Notes: a model not told the origin generated them from the letters alone. A stretch of 64,000 bases of DNA from Gemmatimonadota bacterium (GCA_041390125.1 JAWKQN010000007.1:62001-126000), one strand, 5' to 3'; counted from the stretch's first letter, positions 42,332-51,369 are shown. Program-made: numbers and translations.

Positions 42332-43375
42332 TCAGGGCGCGGGTGCCGCGACCCCCACGGGCGCCATCCCGGCCTGCTCCATGGACCACTCGACCGCTTC
42401 GCGGTGCGTGCCCCACCAGACGCCCGGCTTGGAGCGGATGTGGTCGATCAGGCCTTCGAGCGCCACGATGCGCGAGCGGTGTCCGCTGATGTGCGGATGC
42501 ATGGTCAGGGTGAAGGTCGTGCCCTCCTCCCACGCCTTGTCGAACTCGTCGATCCAGATCTGCATCACGTCGCGCGGCGGTGCGAACGAGTTGCCGCGTG
42601 GGTTGAAGAGCGGCGCGTCGTCCAGGATCCACTCCACCGGAAGCTCCACCAGGCCCGTCGGCTCGCCGTCCTGCACGAGTTCGTAGGGCCGCTCGTCCGC
42701 CATCAGCGACGAGTCGTAGAGGAAGCCGAGCCGGCGCAGGATCGAGAGGGTGTTGGGGCTGAAGTTCCACGAGGGGGCGCGGTAGCCCACCGGCCGCTCG
42801 CCGAGCAGCTCCGTGTAGTAGTCGAGCGCCTGCTGGAGCAGGCGCTCCTCGGTATCGGCGTCCAGCGTGGTGTTCAGCTCGTGGATCCAGCCGTGGATGG
42901 CGATCTCGTGTCGCCCCGAGCGTTGGATCACGTCCTTCATCTGGGGGCTGATGCGCATGCTCCAGGCCGGGATGAAGAACGACGCCGGGATCTGGTGCCG
43001 ATCGAGCAGCTCCACGATGCGCGGGAGCGCCACGCGGGCGCCGTACTCGCCCTGCGACAACGAGCCGACCGTGGGGTCGCCCGTCCGCAGTCCCTGCACC
43101 GTCTCGTTGTCTACGTCGAACGAGAGCAGCACGGCCACGCGGGCTCCGCCCGGCCAGCGCGCCGGGTTCAGGTCCCGGCCGGCCCGCACTGCCGTCACCG
43201 CATCCCAGACCTCGTCCTCCGTCCACTCGTACCCGAGCCGGGGAGCGGCCTGGGCGGAGGCTGCGGCCGCGTCGGCGGGTGGCGGGGGTGCGCAGGCACC
43301 CTGGAACAGCAGCACGACGGCTCCCAGGAGGGGACGGGTGAGCGGACGGGGTCGGGTGGGGACGGAGCGGCGCAT
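42332..43375 (-). CDS. Polysaccharide deacetylase lipoprotein (PgdA/PuuE-like, CE4)
   Basis: The 347-residue protein has a lipobox ending at GAC (LLFQGAC), so it is probably membrane-anchored. NodB-homology motifs are present: LLSFDVDNE (catalytic Asp region), HGWIHELNTT (metal His pair), GYRAPSWNFS and LTMHPHISGH. These variants match the Helicobacter PgdA/PuuE branch more than chitin deacetylases. Likely removes acetyl groups from a cell-wall or other N-acetylated substrate, or hydrolyses a related amide. It is divergent from the YceI operon. Confidence 0.87.
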   Translation of the reverse strand: MRRSVPTRPRPLTRPLLGAVVLLFQGACAPPPPADAAAASAQAAPRLGYEWTEDEVWDAVTAVRAGRDLNPARWPGGARVAVLLSFDVDNETVQGLRTGDPTVGSLSQGEYGARVALPRIVELLDRHQIPASFFIPAWSMRISPQMKDVIQRSGRHEIAIHGWIHELNTTLDADTEERLLQQALDYYTELLGERPVGYRAPSWNFSPNTLSILRRLGFLYDSSLMADERPYELVQDGEPTGLVELPVEWILDDAPLFNPRGNSFAPPRDVMQIWIDEFDKAWEEGTTFTLTMHPHISGHRSRIVALEGLIDHIRSKPGVWWGTHREAVEWSMEQAGMAPVGVAAPAP

Positions 43376-43404
43376 GCGGACCTCCGGAGCGGGTGCGGGC
43401 GGAG

Positions 43405-43478
43405 GGGAAGATCCGGCCGGGGAGGACGCGAGGCAAATCCCCGCCCTCCTCTGCTCTCGTTGAAAGAGGGATCTTCCC
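43405..43478. repeat. Nested inverted repeat between divergent deacetylase and YceI genes
   Basis: GGGAAGATCC (43405-43414) pairs perfectly with GGATCTTCCC (43469-43478). Inside, a GGGGAGG stretch can pair with CCCTCCT. An AT-rich CATATGGTTAAAGC follows at 43486. A divergent-promoter operator or cruciform is plausible. Confidence 0.5.
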
Positions 43479-43526
43479 GGGGCGCATATGGTTAAAGCTT
43501 GAACCTTCAGCCCGGTCGGACGTCCC

Positions 43527-44204
43527 ATGGCCCCACTCCTCTTCGCCGCACTCCTCCTGCAGGCCGCAGCCCCGGGCTCCGGGGAGGCCACCCCCTTCGA
43601 GATCGATCGGGAGGCGTCGGTGGTGGCGGTGGTCACCCACCGGGCCGGTTTCGCCGCCCGGTTGGCGCACAACCACCTGGTCGTCGCCACCGGATACGAC
43701 GCGACGCTCGACGTCGCCTCCAGCCGACCGCCCGAAGCCTCCTTCCACCTGCGGATTCCCGTGGCGGGGCTGGTGGTCGACGCTCCGGAGCACCGGGCTC
43801 GCTGGGCGCAGCGGCTGGCCGAGCTCGGCGTCGAAGACGAGCTCGGCAGCCCCGGCGAGGACGACCGCTCCGAGATTGCCGCAGCCATGCGGAGCGAAGA
43901 CCAGCTGGACCAGGAGCGCTTCCCGTGGATCGAGGTGCGCCTCGTCGACGTGCGGGAGGGAGGGCGGCTGCTCGGCGGCACGGCCTTTCCATGGACCGCG
44001 GTCGTCGAGCTGACCGTGCGGGATCGCGTCGTGCGGTCGGAGCTGCCGCTCCGTTTCTCGCTGGAGGGCGACCTGCTGGACGTGGAGGCCACCGGCACGT
44101 TCACGTTCCAGGAGCTCGGCATCGAACCCTACTCCGCCGCGCTCGGCGCCGTCCGCAACGCGAACGAATTCGATCTCTACCTCAACCTGAAGGCGAGGCG
44201 ATGA
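43527..44204 (+). CDS. YceI-family periplasmic lipid-binding-like protein
   Basis: The 225-residue exported protein shows the YceI lipocalin-like pattern: FEIDREASVVAVVTHRAGFAAR in part, a central FPWIEVRLVDV, and EVEATGTFTFQELGIEPYS-like C-terminal strands, with the read sequence LLDVEATGTFTFQELGIE. YceI folds hold isoprenoid or amide lipids. Its stop overlaps the next start as ATGA, so it is co-translated with the outer-membrane-like partner. Confidence 0.82.
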   Translation: MAPLLFAALLLQAAAPGSGEATPFEIDREASVVAVVTHRAGFAARLAHNHLVVATGYDATLDVASSRPPEASFHLRIPVAGLVVDAPEHRARWAQRLAELGVEDELGSPGEDDRSEIAAAMRSEDQLDQERFPWIEVRLVDVREGGRLLGGTAFPWTAVVELTVRDRVVRSELPLRFSLEGDLLDVEATGTFTFQELGIEPYSAALGAVRNANEFDLYLNLKARR

Positions 44205-45103
44205 ACCTGCGAGGGACCGTGTGGGGAGCGGGGATGCTGCTGGCCGCCGCGCTGGGAAGCGCGCCGCTGGCCGCGCAGTCATGCAACCGCGAGCTCCTGG
44301 ACTTCGACTGCCCCGAGGCCTGGGGCATGAAGTACTACACCTCCGTCTCCCTGCTCACCGGCTTCGGGCCGCCGGAGCGTCGCGACGTTGGTGCGGTGGA
44401 CCTCGCGCTGGAGGGCGGATGGGTGCCGCAGCTCTCCGACGACGAACGCCGCCTCGGCTTCAACGGCACGAAGCTGGAGGATACGAACAAGACGCCCGTG
44501 TTCGGTCGGGTGCGGGCCACGGTCTGGCTCGCCGGCGGAGTCTCCGTGTCCGCGGGCATCGTCCCGCCCCTGGAGGTCGGAGGCGCGCGACCGCTGCTGG
44601 TGTCCTTCGGGGCGGGACTCCCGCTGCTGGAGCGTCCGTCCGTCCGGGTCGGCGCGCGCGCGTTCGGGCAGGTCGGACGGGTGGAGGGCGACATCACCTG
44701 CGACGCGGAGACCGTGTCCTTCGGAGCGGACCCGCTGCGCAACCCGTTCGGATGCGAGGCGCCGTCGGAGGACGAGGTGACGGAGCGCTACGCGGGTGTG
44801 GAGGTCGCGGCGGCGTTCCCGCGCGGACGGGTGGAACCGTATGTCGGGGGCTCCCTCCAGTACCTCGACATGGTCTTCGCCGTGCGGGCGCGATACTCGG
44901 GTCTCGAGGATCGACGCGACCTGGCGGCGTCCGGATGGACCGGCGCCGGTACGGCGGGGGTGCGGGTCCGCGCGTCCGACGCGTGGTCGGTGTCCGGGGA
45001 GGTCTTCTACTCGCCGCTCGGGATCGTGCGTCCCAGCGCCGCGGGGCGTCGCAGCGAAGCCCTGTTCAACCTGCGTGGGATGGTGAGCTGGCGCGTCCGC
45101 TGA
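44201..45103 (+). CDS. Secreted barrel-like protein co-translated with YceI
   Basis: The 300-residue protein has a signal peptide ending in PLAAQ. The mature part alternates short hydrophobic strands with Gly/Asp turns and ends in SWRVR, compatible with an outer-membrane barrel of ten to twelve strands. Four cysteines (two near the N-terminus, two around 160-180) could form disulfides. No family recognised. The ATGA overlap with the YceI gene suggests a joint function. Confidence 0.55.
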   Translation: MNLRGTVWGAGMLLAAALGSAPLAAQSCNRELLDFDCPEAWGMKYYTSVSLLTGFGPPERRDVGAVDLALEGGWVPQLSDDERRLGFNGTKLEDTNKTPVFGRVRATVWLAGGVSVSAGIVPPLEVGGARPLLVSFGAGLPLLERPSVRVGARAFGQVGRVEGDITCDAETVSFGADPLRNPFGCEAPSEDEVTERYAGVEVAAAFPRGRVEPYVGGSLQYLDMVFAVRARYSGLEDRRDLAASGWTGAGTAGVRVRASDAWSVSGEVFYSPLGIVRPSAAGRRSEALFNLRGMVSWRVR

Positions 45104-45154
45104 ACGCGGGTGGCGGTCGGCGACGGGGCCGGCGCAGGAGGGATGGAAACGACG

Positions 45155-45186
45155 AAGGGGGCTCGACCGGCTGGTCGAGCCCCCTT
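45155..45186. terminator. Bidirectional 14-bp terminator
   Basis: AAGGGGGCTCGACC and GGTCGAGCCCCCTT form a perfect 14-bp stem with loop GGCT between two convergent genes, with T/TC after the plus-strand arm. Strongest terminator in the window. Confidence 0.88.
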
Positions 45187-45202
45187 TCGGCTCAGGATCC
45201 GG

Positions 45203-45715
45203 TCAAGAGGCAGCCGGGGGAGAAGCAGTCTTCCGAGCCGTGGTCTTACGAGCGGTCGCCTTGCGGGCGGGCGACTTCCTCTTGGTCGCCTTCCGCTTGG
45301 TGGCCTTCCGCTTCGTAGCCTTGCGCTTGGTGGCCTTCTTCTTGGTGGCCTTGCGCTTGGTGGCCTTCCGCTTCGTGGCCTTCTTCTTGGTGGCCTTCCG
45401 CTTCGTGGCCTTGCGCTTGGTGGCCTTCTTCTTGGTGGCCTTGCGCTTGGTGGCCTTCCGCTTCGTGGCCTTCTTCTTGGTGGCCTTCCGCTTCGTAGCC
45501 TTGCGCTTGGTGGCCTTCTTCTTGGTGGCCTTGCGCTTGGTGGCCTTCCGCTTCGTGGCCTTCCGCTTGGTCGCCTTCCGCTTGGTGGCGGCCTTGCGCT
45601 TGGTGGCCTTCCGCTTCGTTGCCTTGCGCTTCGTGGCCTTCTTCTTCGTGGCCTTCCGCGCAGTGGCTTTCCGGCGCGTCGATTTCTTCGCCGCGCGCTT
45701 CCGGGTTGCAGCCAT
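45203..45715 (-). CDS. Histone H1-like lysine-repeat DNA-binding protein
   Basis: The 170-residue protein is made almost wholly of five-residue repeats KATKR/KATKK/KATKRK, organised into 15-residue (45-bp) super-repeats repeated about five times, between a basic start (MAATRKRAAKKSTRRK) and an end with SPARKATARKTTARK and a short Pro/Ala tail. It resembles the C-terminal domain of eukaryotic H1 and bacterial HctB/AlgP-type proteins, which coat and compact DNA. One repeat has an extra Ala. All repeat units are multiples of three bases, so copy changes keep the frame. ATG 45715 follows GGAAGGG. Confidence 0.88.
   Translation of the reverse strand: MAATRKRAAKKSTRRKATARKATKKKATKRKATKRKATKRKAATKRKATKRKATKRKATKRKATKKKATKRKATKRKATKKKATKRKATKRKATKKKATKRKATKRKATKKKATKRKATKRKATKKKATKRKATKRKATKRKATKRKSPARKATARKTTARKTASPPAAS
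45228..45660. repeat. 15-bp/45-bp tandem repeats inside the H1-like gene
   Basis: On the plus strand the unit reads TGGCCTTCCGCTTGG-like 15-mers, with a 45-base periodicity (one TTCTTCTTGG variant every third unit). These are coding repeats, not an array of spacers. Confidence 0.9.
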
Positions 45716-45787
45716 CTGACCCTTCCTGTTGGGGTGCCGATCCGAGTGCGCCCACCGAGCGCACCCAATCCTGGTTAAGACGTCGGA

Positions 45788-45828
45788 TACAATATATTGC
45801 ACCGTTGCGCAAGTGCGCCACTGTATAC
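45788..45828. promoter_or_regulatory. AT-rich palindromic divergent promoter region
   Basis: CAATATATTG (45790-45799), TTGCGCAA (45805-45812) and GTATAC (45823-45828) are perfect palindromes within 40 bases, in one of the few AT-rich patches of the window. They lie between the divergent H1-like and SprT-like genes; TACAAT at 45788-45793 could be a rightward -10. Confidence 0.45.
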
Positions 45829-45919
45829 GGTGTCCGCCGTCGACTACTCCCCGCTCCTGGTGTTCTCGAGCGTGAGCGACCACTCCAGCCAGGGTTGTGA
45901 TCCCGGAACGAGGTCTGGT

Positions 45920-46798
45920 ATGCTGTCCCTCCCGGGGTCCCACCCACCTCTGCCTTCGTGTTCGCCGGTGGCCGCCTCCCATTCAGAAGCCGAGATTTTG
46001 GCGCTGCTTCGCAAGCGCGGTGCCAGACGACTGAAGGAGATCCGCTTTCGCGCGAACAAGAGCACCATCTGGTCGCTCACGCAGGGCGGGAATGTGCTCA
46101 ACCTCCATGTCGGCTACCGCAAGGCACCGCGGCACGTCCTGGAGGCGTTCGCCGTCATCGCCAGCAGCGCCCGCTCCTCCTCTGCGCACTACCGCCAGGC
46201 CACGGCGACGGTGCGCAACTGGCCCGGCCTCGAGTCCGCCATGGAGGAGATCGCTCTTCAGGCCGGCGACCGTCGGTTGCTCCGTCTGGAGCCCGGTCCC
46301 TGTGTGGCGACCGACGCCCAGCTACGCTTCCTGCGACGCCTGTACCGGCACCTGAATCGCCAGCGTTTCTCTCGACTTCTGCCGGATGACCTTCCCGTGC
46401 GCCTCAGCGCGCGGATGGTCTCGCGCCTCGGCCAGATGGTCCCTGCGCTCCGCTTCGGTCGCCGGGTGGTCGTCGAGCTGGCGCTCAACGTCGACCTCAT
46501 GCTTCCGGACAACGATCGGGAGATGGTGGAGACGCTGGCGCACGAGATGGCCCACGCCGCCGACTACCTCGTCAGCGGTCGCCACGGGCACGGTCCGTCC
46601 TGGCGTCGCTGGGCACATCTGGCGGGGTGCGATCCCGTCGCATGCACCGACCGACCCATCCGCCATCGTCGCTCCCTCCGCGAGCGCGTGGACCGGGTTC
46701 CCCCGTGGCCCTTTCCGGGTCGGCGACGGAGCGGAAGGAACCAAAGTGCCGATCCGCTGCGGCCGCCCGTGCCGATGCAGCTCACCCTCTTCCAGTAG
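45920..46798 (+). CDS. SprT-like zinc metalloprotease
   Basis: The 292-residue protein has a C-terminal SprT-like domain (about 130-265): LRRLYRHLNRQRFSRLLPDDLPVRLS in pieces, the zinc motif HEMAH (His208, Glu209, His212), then a third ligand region GHGPSWRRWAHLAGC. The first 120 residues are a basic helical region. SprT/Spartan proteins cut DNA-crosslinked proteins, but bacterial ones are little studied. The start at 45920 has GAGG six bases upstream; GTG 45968 is an alternative. Its divergent neighbour is a DNA-compacting protein. Confidence 0.78.
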   Translation: MLSLPGSHPPLPSCSPVAASHSEAEILALLRKRGARRLKEIRFRANKSTIWSLTQGGNVLNLHVGYRKAPRHVLEAFAVIASSARSSSAHYRQATATVRNWPGLESAMEEIALQAGDRRLLRLEPGPCVATDAQLRFLRRLYRHLNRQRFSRLLPDDLPVRLSARMVSRLGQMVPALRFGRRVVVELALNVDLMLPDNDREMVETLAHEMAHAADYLVSGRHGHGPSWRRWAHLAGCDPVACTDRPIRHRRSLRERVDRVPPWPFPGRRRSGRNQSADPLRPPVPMQLTLFQ

Positions 46799-48223
46799 AT
46801 GTCGACCATGGACGATCGCGCCCTGCCTCCGACCGAACCTCCCGTTGTCGTACGCGACGTGGCGAGGCGCGACGCACTCCGTCTCGGGCTCGCCGGTCTG
46901 GGGGCGGCGGCGTTCGTCGGCGCGTGTCAGAGCGAGGCGGCCGCCGGCACGTCATCGGCGCAGGGGCCGACGGCTCCCGCGCCGGCGGAGCCCTTCCGCG
47001 CACCCCCGCTGTCCACCGTGCGCGTCGGCTTCGTGGGCGTCGGGGGGATGGGATCGGTCCATGTGCAGAACCTGCTGGAGATCGAAGGCGTGCAGCTCAC
47101 GGCGGTCTGCGACATCCGCCCCGAGCACGCGGAGCGGGCGCGGGACCAGGCGGTGGCGAAGGGACGAGCGGCCCCCACCCTCTACACGCGGGGCGAACGG
47201 GACTTCGAGCGCATGTGCGCGGAAGAGGAGCTCGACCTCGTCTACAACGCCACGCCCTGGAACTGGCATGTGCCGATCATGCTGGCGGCCATGGCCAACG
47301 GGAAGCACACGGCCACCGAGGTCCCCGCCGCGCTGACGCTGGAGGACTGCTGGGCGCTGGTCGAGAGCGCGGAGCGCCACCAGCGCCACTGCGTCATGAT
47401 GGAGAACTGCAATTACGACCGCTCCGAGCTCATGGTCCTGCACATGGTGCGTCGGGGCCTGCTGGGGGAGGTCGTGCACGGGGAGGGTGGCTATCTCCAC
47501 GACCTGCGGGAGATCAAGTTCGCCGACGAGGGGGAAGGGCTCTGGCGGCGCGAATGGTCGAAGACGACCAACGCCAACCTGTATCCCACCCACGGGCTGG
47601 GCCCGGTCGCCAACTGCATGGACATCAACCGCGGGGACCGCTTCCAGACCCTGGTGTCCATGAGCAGCCCATCGCGCGGGCTGCAGGACTGGGCGCGCGA
47701 GCACTATCCGGAAGGCCACCCCAAGCGCGCCGAGCGCTACGCCCTGGGGGACGTGAACGTGAGCCTCATCCAGACGGCGCGGGGCCGCACCATCTACGTC
47801 GGCCACGACACCAACCTGCCGCGACCCTACTCGCGGATCCACATGGTGCAGGGGACGCGCGGGCTCTTCCAGGGCTACCCGGACCGGGTCTACGTCGAAG
47901 GGGTGAGCGCACCCCATCGCTGGTCCTCGCCCGACGAGTTCCGGGCGGAGTACGAACACCCCCTGTGGGTCCGCGAGCTGGAGGCCCAGGCCGAGCGCCC
48001 GGGACACGGAGGCATGGACTTCCTGGAGGACCAGCGATTGATCTACTGCCTGCGCAACGGACTGCCCACCGACATGAACGTCTACGACGCGGCCGCCCTG
48101 TCCGCGGTGGTCGAGTTGTCGCAGCGGTCGGTCGCGCAGGGCGGCGCTCCGCAGGCGTTTCCCGACTTCACGCGCGGGCGTTGGCAGGAGTGGCCCGCCT
48201 GGGAGATCGTCACCGAGGTCTGA
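46799..48223 (+). CDS. Tat-exported Gfo/Idh/MocA lipoprotein (GH109-like)
   Basis: The 474-residue protein has a twin-arginine signal (VARRDALRLGLAGLG) followed by lipobox VGAC with Cys43, so it is folded with NAD(P) inside and then anchored outside. The Rossmann domain reads VRVGFVGVGGMGSVHVQNLL in overlapping pieces, VCDIRPEHAERA, VYNATPWNWHVPIMLAAM and KHTATEVPAA. The C-terminal domain has EGGYLHDLREIKF and NLYPTHGLGPVANCMDI. These match glycoside hydrolase family 109-type proteins that use NAD to split alpha-N-acetylgalactosaminides. The precise sugar is not certain. Confidence 0.85.
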   Translation: MSTMDDRALPPTEPPVVVRDVARRDALRLGLAGLGAAAFVGACQSEAAAGTSSAQGPTAPAPAEPFRAPPLSTVRVGFVGVGGMGSVHVQNLLEIEGVQLTAVCDIRPEHAERARDQAVAKGRAAPTLYTRGERDFERMCAEEELDLVYNATPWNWHVPIMLAAMANGKHTATEVPAALTLEDCWALVESAERHQRHCVMMENCNYDRSELMVLHMVRRGLLGEVVHGEGGYLHDLREIKFADEGEGLWRREWSKTTNANLYPTHGLGPVANCMDINRGDRFQTLVSMSSPSRGLQDWAREHYPEGHPKRAERYALGDVNVSLIQTARGRTIYVGHDTNLPRPYSRIHMVQGTRGLFQGYPDRVYVEGVSAPHRWSSPDEFRAEYEHPLWVRELEAQAERPGHGGMDFLEDQRLIYCLRNGLPTDMNVYDAAALSAVVELSQRSVAQGGAPQAFPDFTRGRWQEWPAWEIVTEV

Positions 48224-48247
48224 GGAGCCGGGCGTCCCTCCCGGGCC

Positions 48248-49153
48248 TCAGCGGGCGCGCACCGAATCGGGCGGTGGCATCATCCGGTCGCCGCGCCAGG
48301 CCGACAGCTCGTAGAGCGTCGCGTCCCGAGCGCGCCGCACCACGAACGCGTCCAGGCCCACCCAGCCTTCCAGCGCCAGCACCGTGTCGGCCCCCTCGGC
48401 CACCGCCACGAGCGTACGCCGCTCCCCCGCCGGGGCCATCTCGCCGTCCGCGAAGCCGGTGGCATCCACGTCGGCCAGCTCACCCAGCATCATGGCGACG
48501 GTGAAGGAATCGGCGGGCGCGGCACCGAGGCTCCAGCGGTTGTCTCCGCGCTGCAGCACGTAGTCCCCCGACGCGGTGGTCACCTCCAGCCGGACGACGC
48601 GTCCGGTGTCCACGCGGGCCACCCTGCGGTCGCGCCACTGATCGAGCGGCTTGACGACACTGGGACGCAGGTCGCCGATCAACGTGATCACGGCGTCCTC
48701 GCCCGGGAGCCGCGCGAAAGCCGTCCCGAACCGGGTTCCGGTCTTGCCCAGCACGATCTCCATCGGATGCCCGTCGACCGACTCGAAGCGCAGCGTCCAG
48801 GCGTCGGCGCCCGCCACGCCCAGCCGCTCGTGGTTGGCGGGGTTGTTGGCGGCCACCGCGCCCACCTCGGACGTGGCGAGCGCTCGGAAGAGACGGGAGA
48901 CGGCTGCGGGATCGGTCGGATGGCCATTGGCCGTCCACCGCTCTCCCGCCCGTTCGAGCAGCACCGTGTCGGCCGGCCCTTCCATGCGCACCCGGTTCAG
49001 GGTGGCCGTGTCGAGGCCGGCCAGCACGCGCGCGAACCCGCCGCCTCCCGCGGTCGAGCCGCGACGGACGCGGGCAACGATCTCGAGCGCCGAGTAGAGG
49101 AGCAGCACCACCGCGAGCGCCGTCAGGATCCGCCTCAACGTGCGTTCGCTCAT
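48248..49153 (-). CDS. DUF4340-domain protein linked to a GldF/G-type ABC system
   Basis: The 301-residue protein is anchored by one N-terminal helix (about 9-28), followed by a DUF4340 region with repeated strands, e.g. RVRMEGPADTVLLERAGERWTANGHPTDPAAVSRLF in pieces and LGKTGTRFGTAFARLPGEDAVITL. It overlaps the permease-GldG gene by four bases (ATGA) and ends the three-gene operon. DUF4340 proteins are regular companions of such ABC transporters and probably sit in the periplasm as accessory factors. Confidence 0.82.
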   Translation of the reverse strand: MSERTLRRILTALAVVLLLYSALEIVARVRRGSTAGGGGFARVLAGLDTATLNRVRMEGPADTVLLERAGERWTANGHPTDPAAVSRLFRALATSEVGAVAANNPANHERLGVAGADAWTLRFESVDGHPMEIVLGKTGTRFGTAFARLPGEDAVITLIGDLRPSVVKPLDQWRDRRVARVDTGRVVRLEVTTASGDYVLQRGDNRWSLGAAPADSFTVAMMLGELADVDATGFADGEMAPAGERRTLVAVAEGADTVLALEGWVGLDAFVVRRARDATLYELSAWRGDRMMPPPDSVRAR

Positions 49154-51369
49154 GCCACCTCCGACCAGTGACGGCGAGCGCGACCCACGCGCCCGCCCAC
49201 CCGCGCCGCGCCGAACAGGACGAGCAGTCCGGGCACACCCAGCAAGCACCCCCACTTCAGGACGTCCTGCGCCCACTCCGAGGAGAAGACGAGGGGAGGG
49301 GGCACCCGGTTCTTCGAGCGGATATCGATGAGGCTCTCGTCCTGCCCCAACCAGTCCGCCGCGTTGGCCAGGAACGCCAGACCCTGGGGGTCGGCGCGCA
49401 CGAACTGATCCTCGAGAAAGGAGGCGTCACCGGTCACGATCAGACGCCCGTCCGCTGAACCGGAGTCGGGCTCGACCGCCACCGCCAGGGTCACGGGCCC
49501 CAGCGCCTCGGGATCCGGCGTCAGCGGGATCTCGGGTGCCACCGAGCCACCGGCAGGCTGGACGCCGCCGGCCTCGCTCGTGGTCCATAGCGGCGTCACG
49601 CGCGTGCTGTCGAGCGTCTCGACCGGAGCGGCCCACCCGAACGTCAGCGCCGACAGGTCGCGCACGGTGGGGTGGTCCGCGGCGGGGAAGGCGATGGGCC
49701 ACCAGGGATACGCACGGATCAGGCTGAACATCCCTTGCTGCCCCATCGAGATCCGTTGGGCCGAGCGCAGGTCGTACACGATGCCCTGCCCGATGCGCAC
49801 CCCATGCGACTCGAGGAAGCCGTCCAGACCGGTCTGGATGGGCATGGTCGTGGGCGCCTGCGGCGAGAGCTGATGGCTCTCCAGCAACAGCAGGGCGGGG
49901 TTGCCCGCCGCGACGAACTCCTCGACCCGACGGACGGCGGCGTCGGCCAGGGGTGTCGACGGCGATGCGAGCACGAGGAGATCGATCCCCTCGATGGCGG
50001 CCACGGCGCCCGTGCTGTCGGGCTCCAGCGCGACGGGCTCGAACGCCCAACGCTCCGAGAGCACCTGACGGACGAGCTGGAACTCGAACTGGGAGCGCAT
50101 GCCGGATCCGGTGGCCCACCCGATCGTCGGAGTGCCCTCGCGCGTCATGGAGCCGATGGCGGTCGCCAGGCGCAGCTCCAGGTCGTCGGTGCGGTCCACG
50201 ATGGGGATGACCTCGCGCGCGTCGGCGTACTGGATGGCCAGGCCGAACCAACCCCGCCGGACCTGGAACTCGTCGTCGCGGAGCACGTTGAACTCGATGG
50301 GCGTGATCCCGAAGGACTGCGCCTCCTCGGCTGCGGCGTCGTCGCGATCCGGGTCGGCCTCTTCGACCGCGACCCGACCGTCGGATGCCGCGCGGATGTC
50401 TCCGATCAGGTCGCGCACGTCGCGCACGGTCGACTGCACCTCCAGCGGGAGCTCGCGGGAGATGAACAGCTTGATGGTCACGAGGTCGTCGAGCCCGCGT
50501 ACGATCGAGCGCGTGCCCGCCGACAGGGTGTAGAGGTTGTCGCGGGTGAGGTCGAGCCGCCCGGGCACGTTGTTGCCCAGCAGCACCACGAGGACGGCCA
50601 GCACCGCGCTCGCGGCCGTGCCCAGCCGCAGCCGCCGGAACGCGGCTCGCGCGGGACTGAGCCGCTCGCGTGCGACGAAGAAGCCGGCCAGGACCAGGAA
50701 GAAGGCCGTGCCGGCCGCGAAGTACAGCACGTCGCGCAGGTCGAGCACGCCCCGAGCCACGCCCTCGAAGTGGCGCATCACCCCCAGCTCGCCGAACAGC
50801 CCCGCGATCCGGGGCGGCAGTCCCACCCGGACGACGGGCGCGCCCAGCAGCACGAGCAGCAGCGTCAGCGCCGTGGCGAGGATGAACGCGGTGATCTGGT
50901 TGCGGGTGACGGAGGAGGCCCACAGGCCCAGCGCGACCAGGAGGGCTGCGAGCAGGGCGGAGCCCGTGTACTGGGCCACCACGATGCCCGGGTCGGCGTC
51001 GGAGACCAGCAGCACGCCCAGCGCCAGGGGAAGCGTGCACGCCAGCGTGAACACCACGAACAGCCAGTTGCCGAGGAACTTCCCGGCGATGAGGGCGCGC
51101 TCGTCGAACGGCTGCACGAGCAGCCACTCGAGCGTACGCGCCTGCCGCTCCTCCGCGAAGGAGCGCATGGTGATCGCCGGGACGAAGATGGCGAACAGCC
51201 ACGGCAACAGGTCGAAGAGCGGCCGCAGGGTCGCCAGCGAGTTGGCGTAGATGCTCCGGATGGCCAGGAAGAGGGCCAGCACCAGGAACGCGATCTGGAG
51301 CACGTACGCCGTGGGATGATCGAAGAAGGAGCGCAGCTCCCGGCGCGCCAGGGTCCAGACGTGTCGCAT
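49150..51369 (-). CDS. ABC-2 permease fused to GldG-like auxiliary domain
   Basis: The 739-residue protein fuses two parts. Residues 1-240 are a GldF/ABC-2 permease with six helices (RELRSFFDHPTAYVLQIAFL; RSFAEERQARTLEWLLVQPFDERALIAGKFLG in pieces). After two more helices, a large periplasmic GldG/ABC_transp_aux domain spans about 290-690 (LDLTRDNLYTLSAGT; VEEADPDRDDAAAEEAQSFGI; DGFLESHGVRIGQGIVYD), closed by a final helix. In Bacteroidota, GldA-GldF-GldG support gliding; the fused form in other phyla has no proven substrate. Starts inside the ATPase stop codon (TGATG). Confidence 0.88.
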   Translation of the reverse strand: MRHVWTLARRELRSFFDHPTAYVLQIAFLVLALFLAIRSIYANSLATLRPLFDLLPWLFAIFVPAITMRSFAEERQARTLEWLLVQPFDERALIAGKFLGNWLFVVFTLACTLPLALGVLLVSDADPGIVVAQYTGSALLAALLVALGLWASSVTRNQITAFILATALTLLLVLLGAPVVRVGLPPRIAGLFGELGVMRHFEGVARGVLDLRDVLYFAAGTAFFLVLAGFFVARERLSPARAAFRRLRLGTAASAVLAVLVVLLGNNVPGRLDLTRDNLYTLSAGTRSIVRGLDDLVTIKLFISRELPLEVQSTVRDVRDLIGDIRAASDGRVAVEEADPDRDDAAAEEAQSFGITPIEFNVLRDDEFQVRRGWFGLAIQYADAREVIPIVDRTDDLELRLATAIGSMTREGTPTIGWATGSGMRSQFEFQLVRQVLSERWAFEPVALEPDSTGAVAAIEGIDLLVLASPSTPLADAAVRRVEEFVAAGNPALLLLESHQLSPQAPTTMPIQTGLDGFLESHGVRIGQGIVYDLRSAQRISMGQQGMFSLIRAYPWWPIAFPAADHPTVRDLSALTFGWAAPVETLDSTRVTPLWTTSEAGGVQPAGGSVAPEIPLTPDPEALGPVTLAVAVEPDSGSADGRLIVTGDASFLEDQFVRADPQGLAFLANAADWLGQDESLIDIRSKNRVPPPLVFSSEWAQDVLKWGCLLGVPGLLVLFGAARVGGRVGRARRHWSEVA

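Noticed and set aside
45228..45660. CRISPR-like regular repeats
   Set aside because: The repeats are 15/45 bp with no spacers and are in frame inside the H1-like gene.
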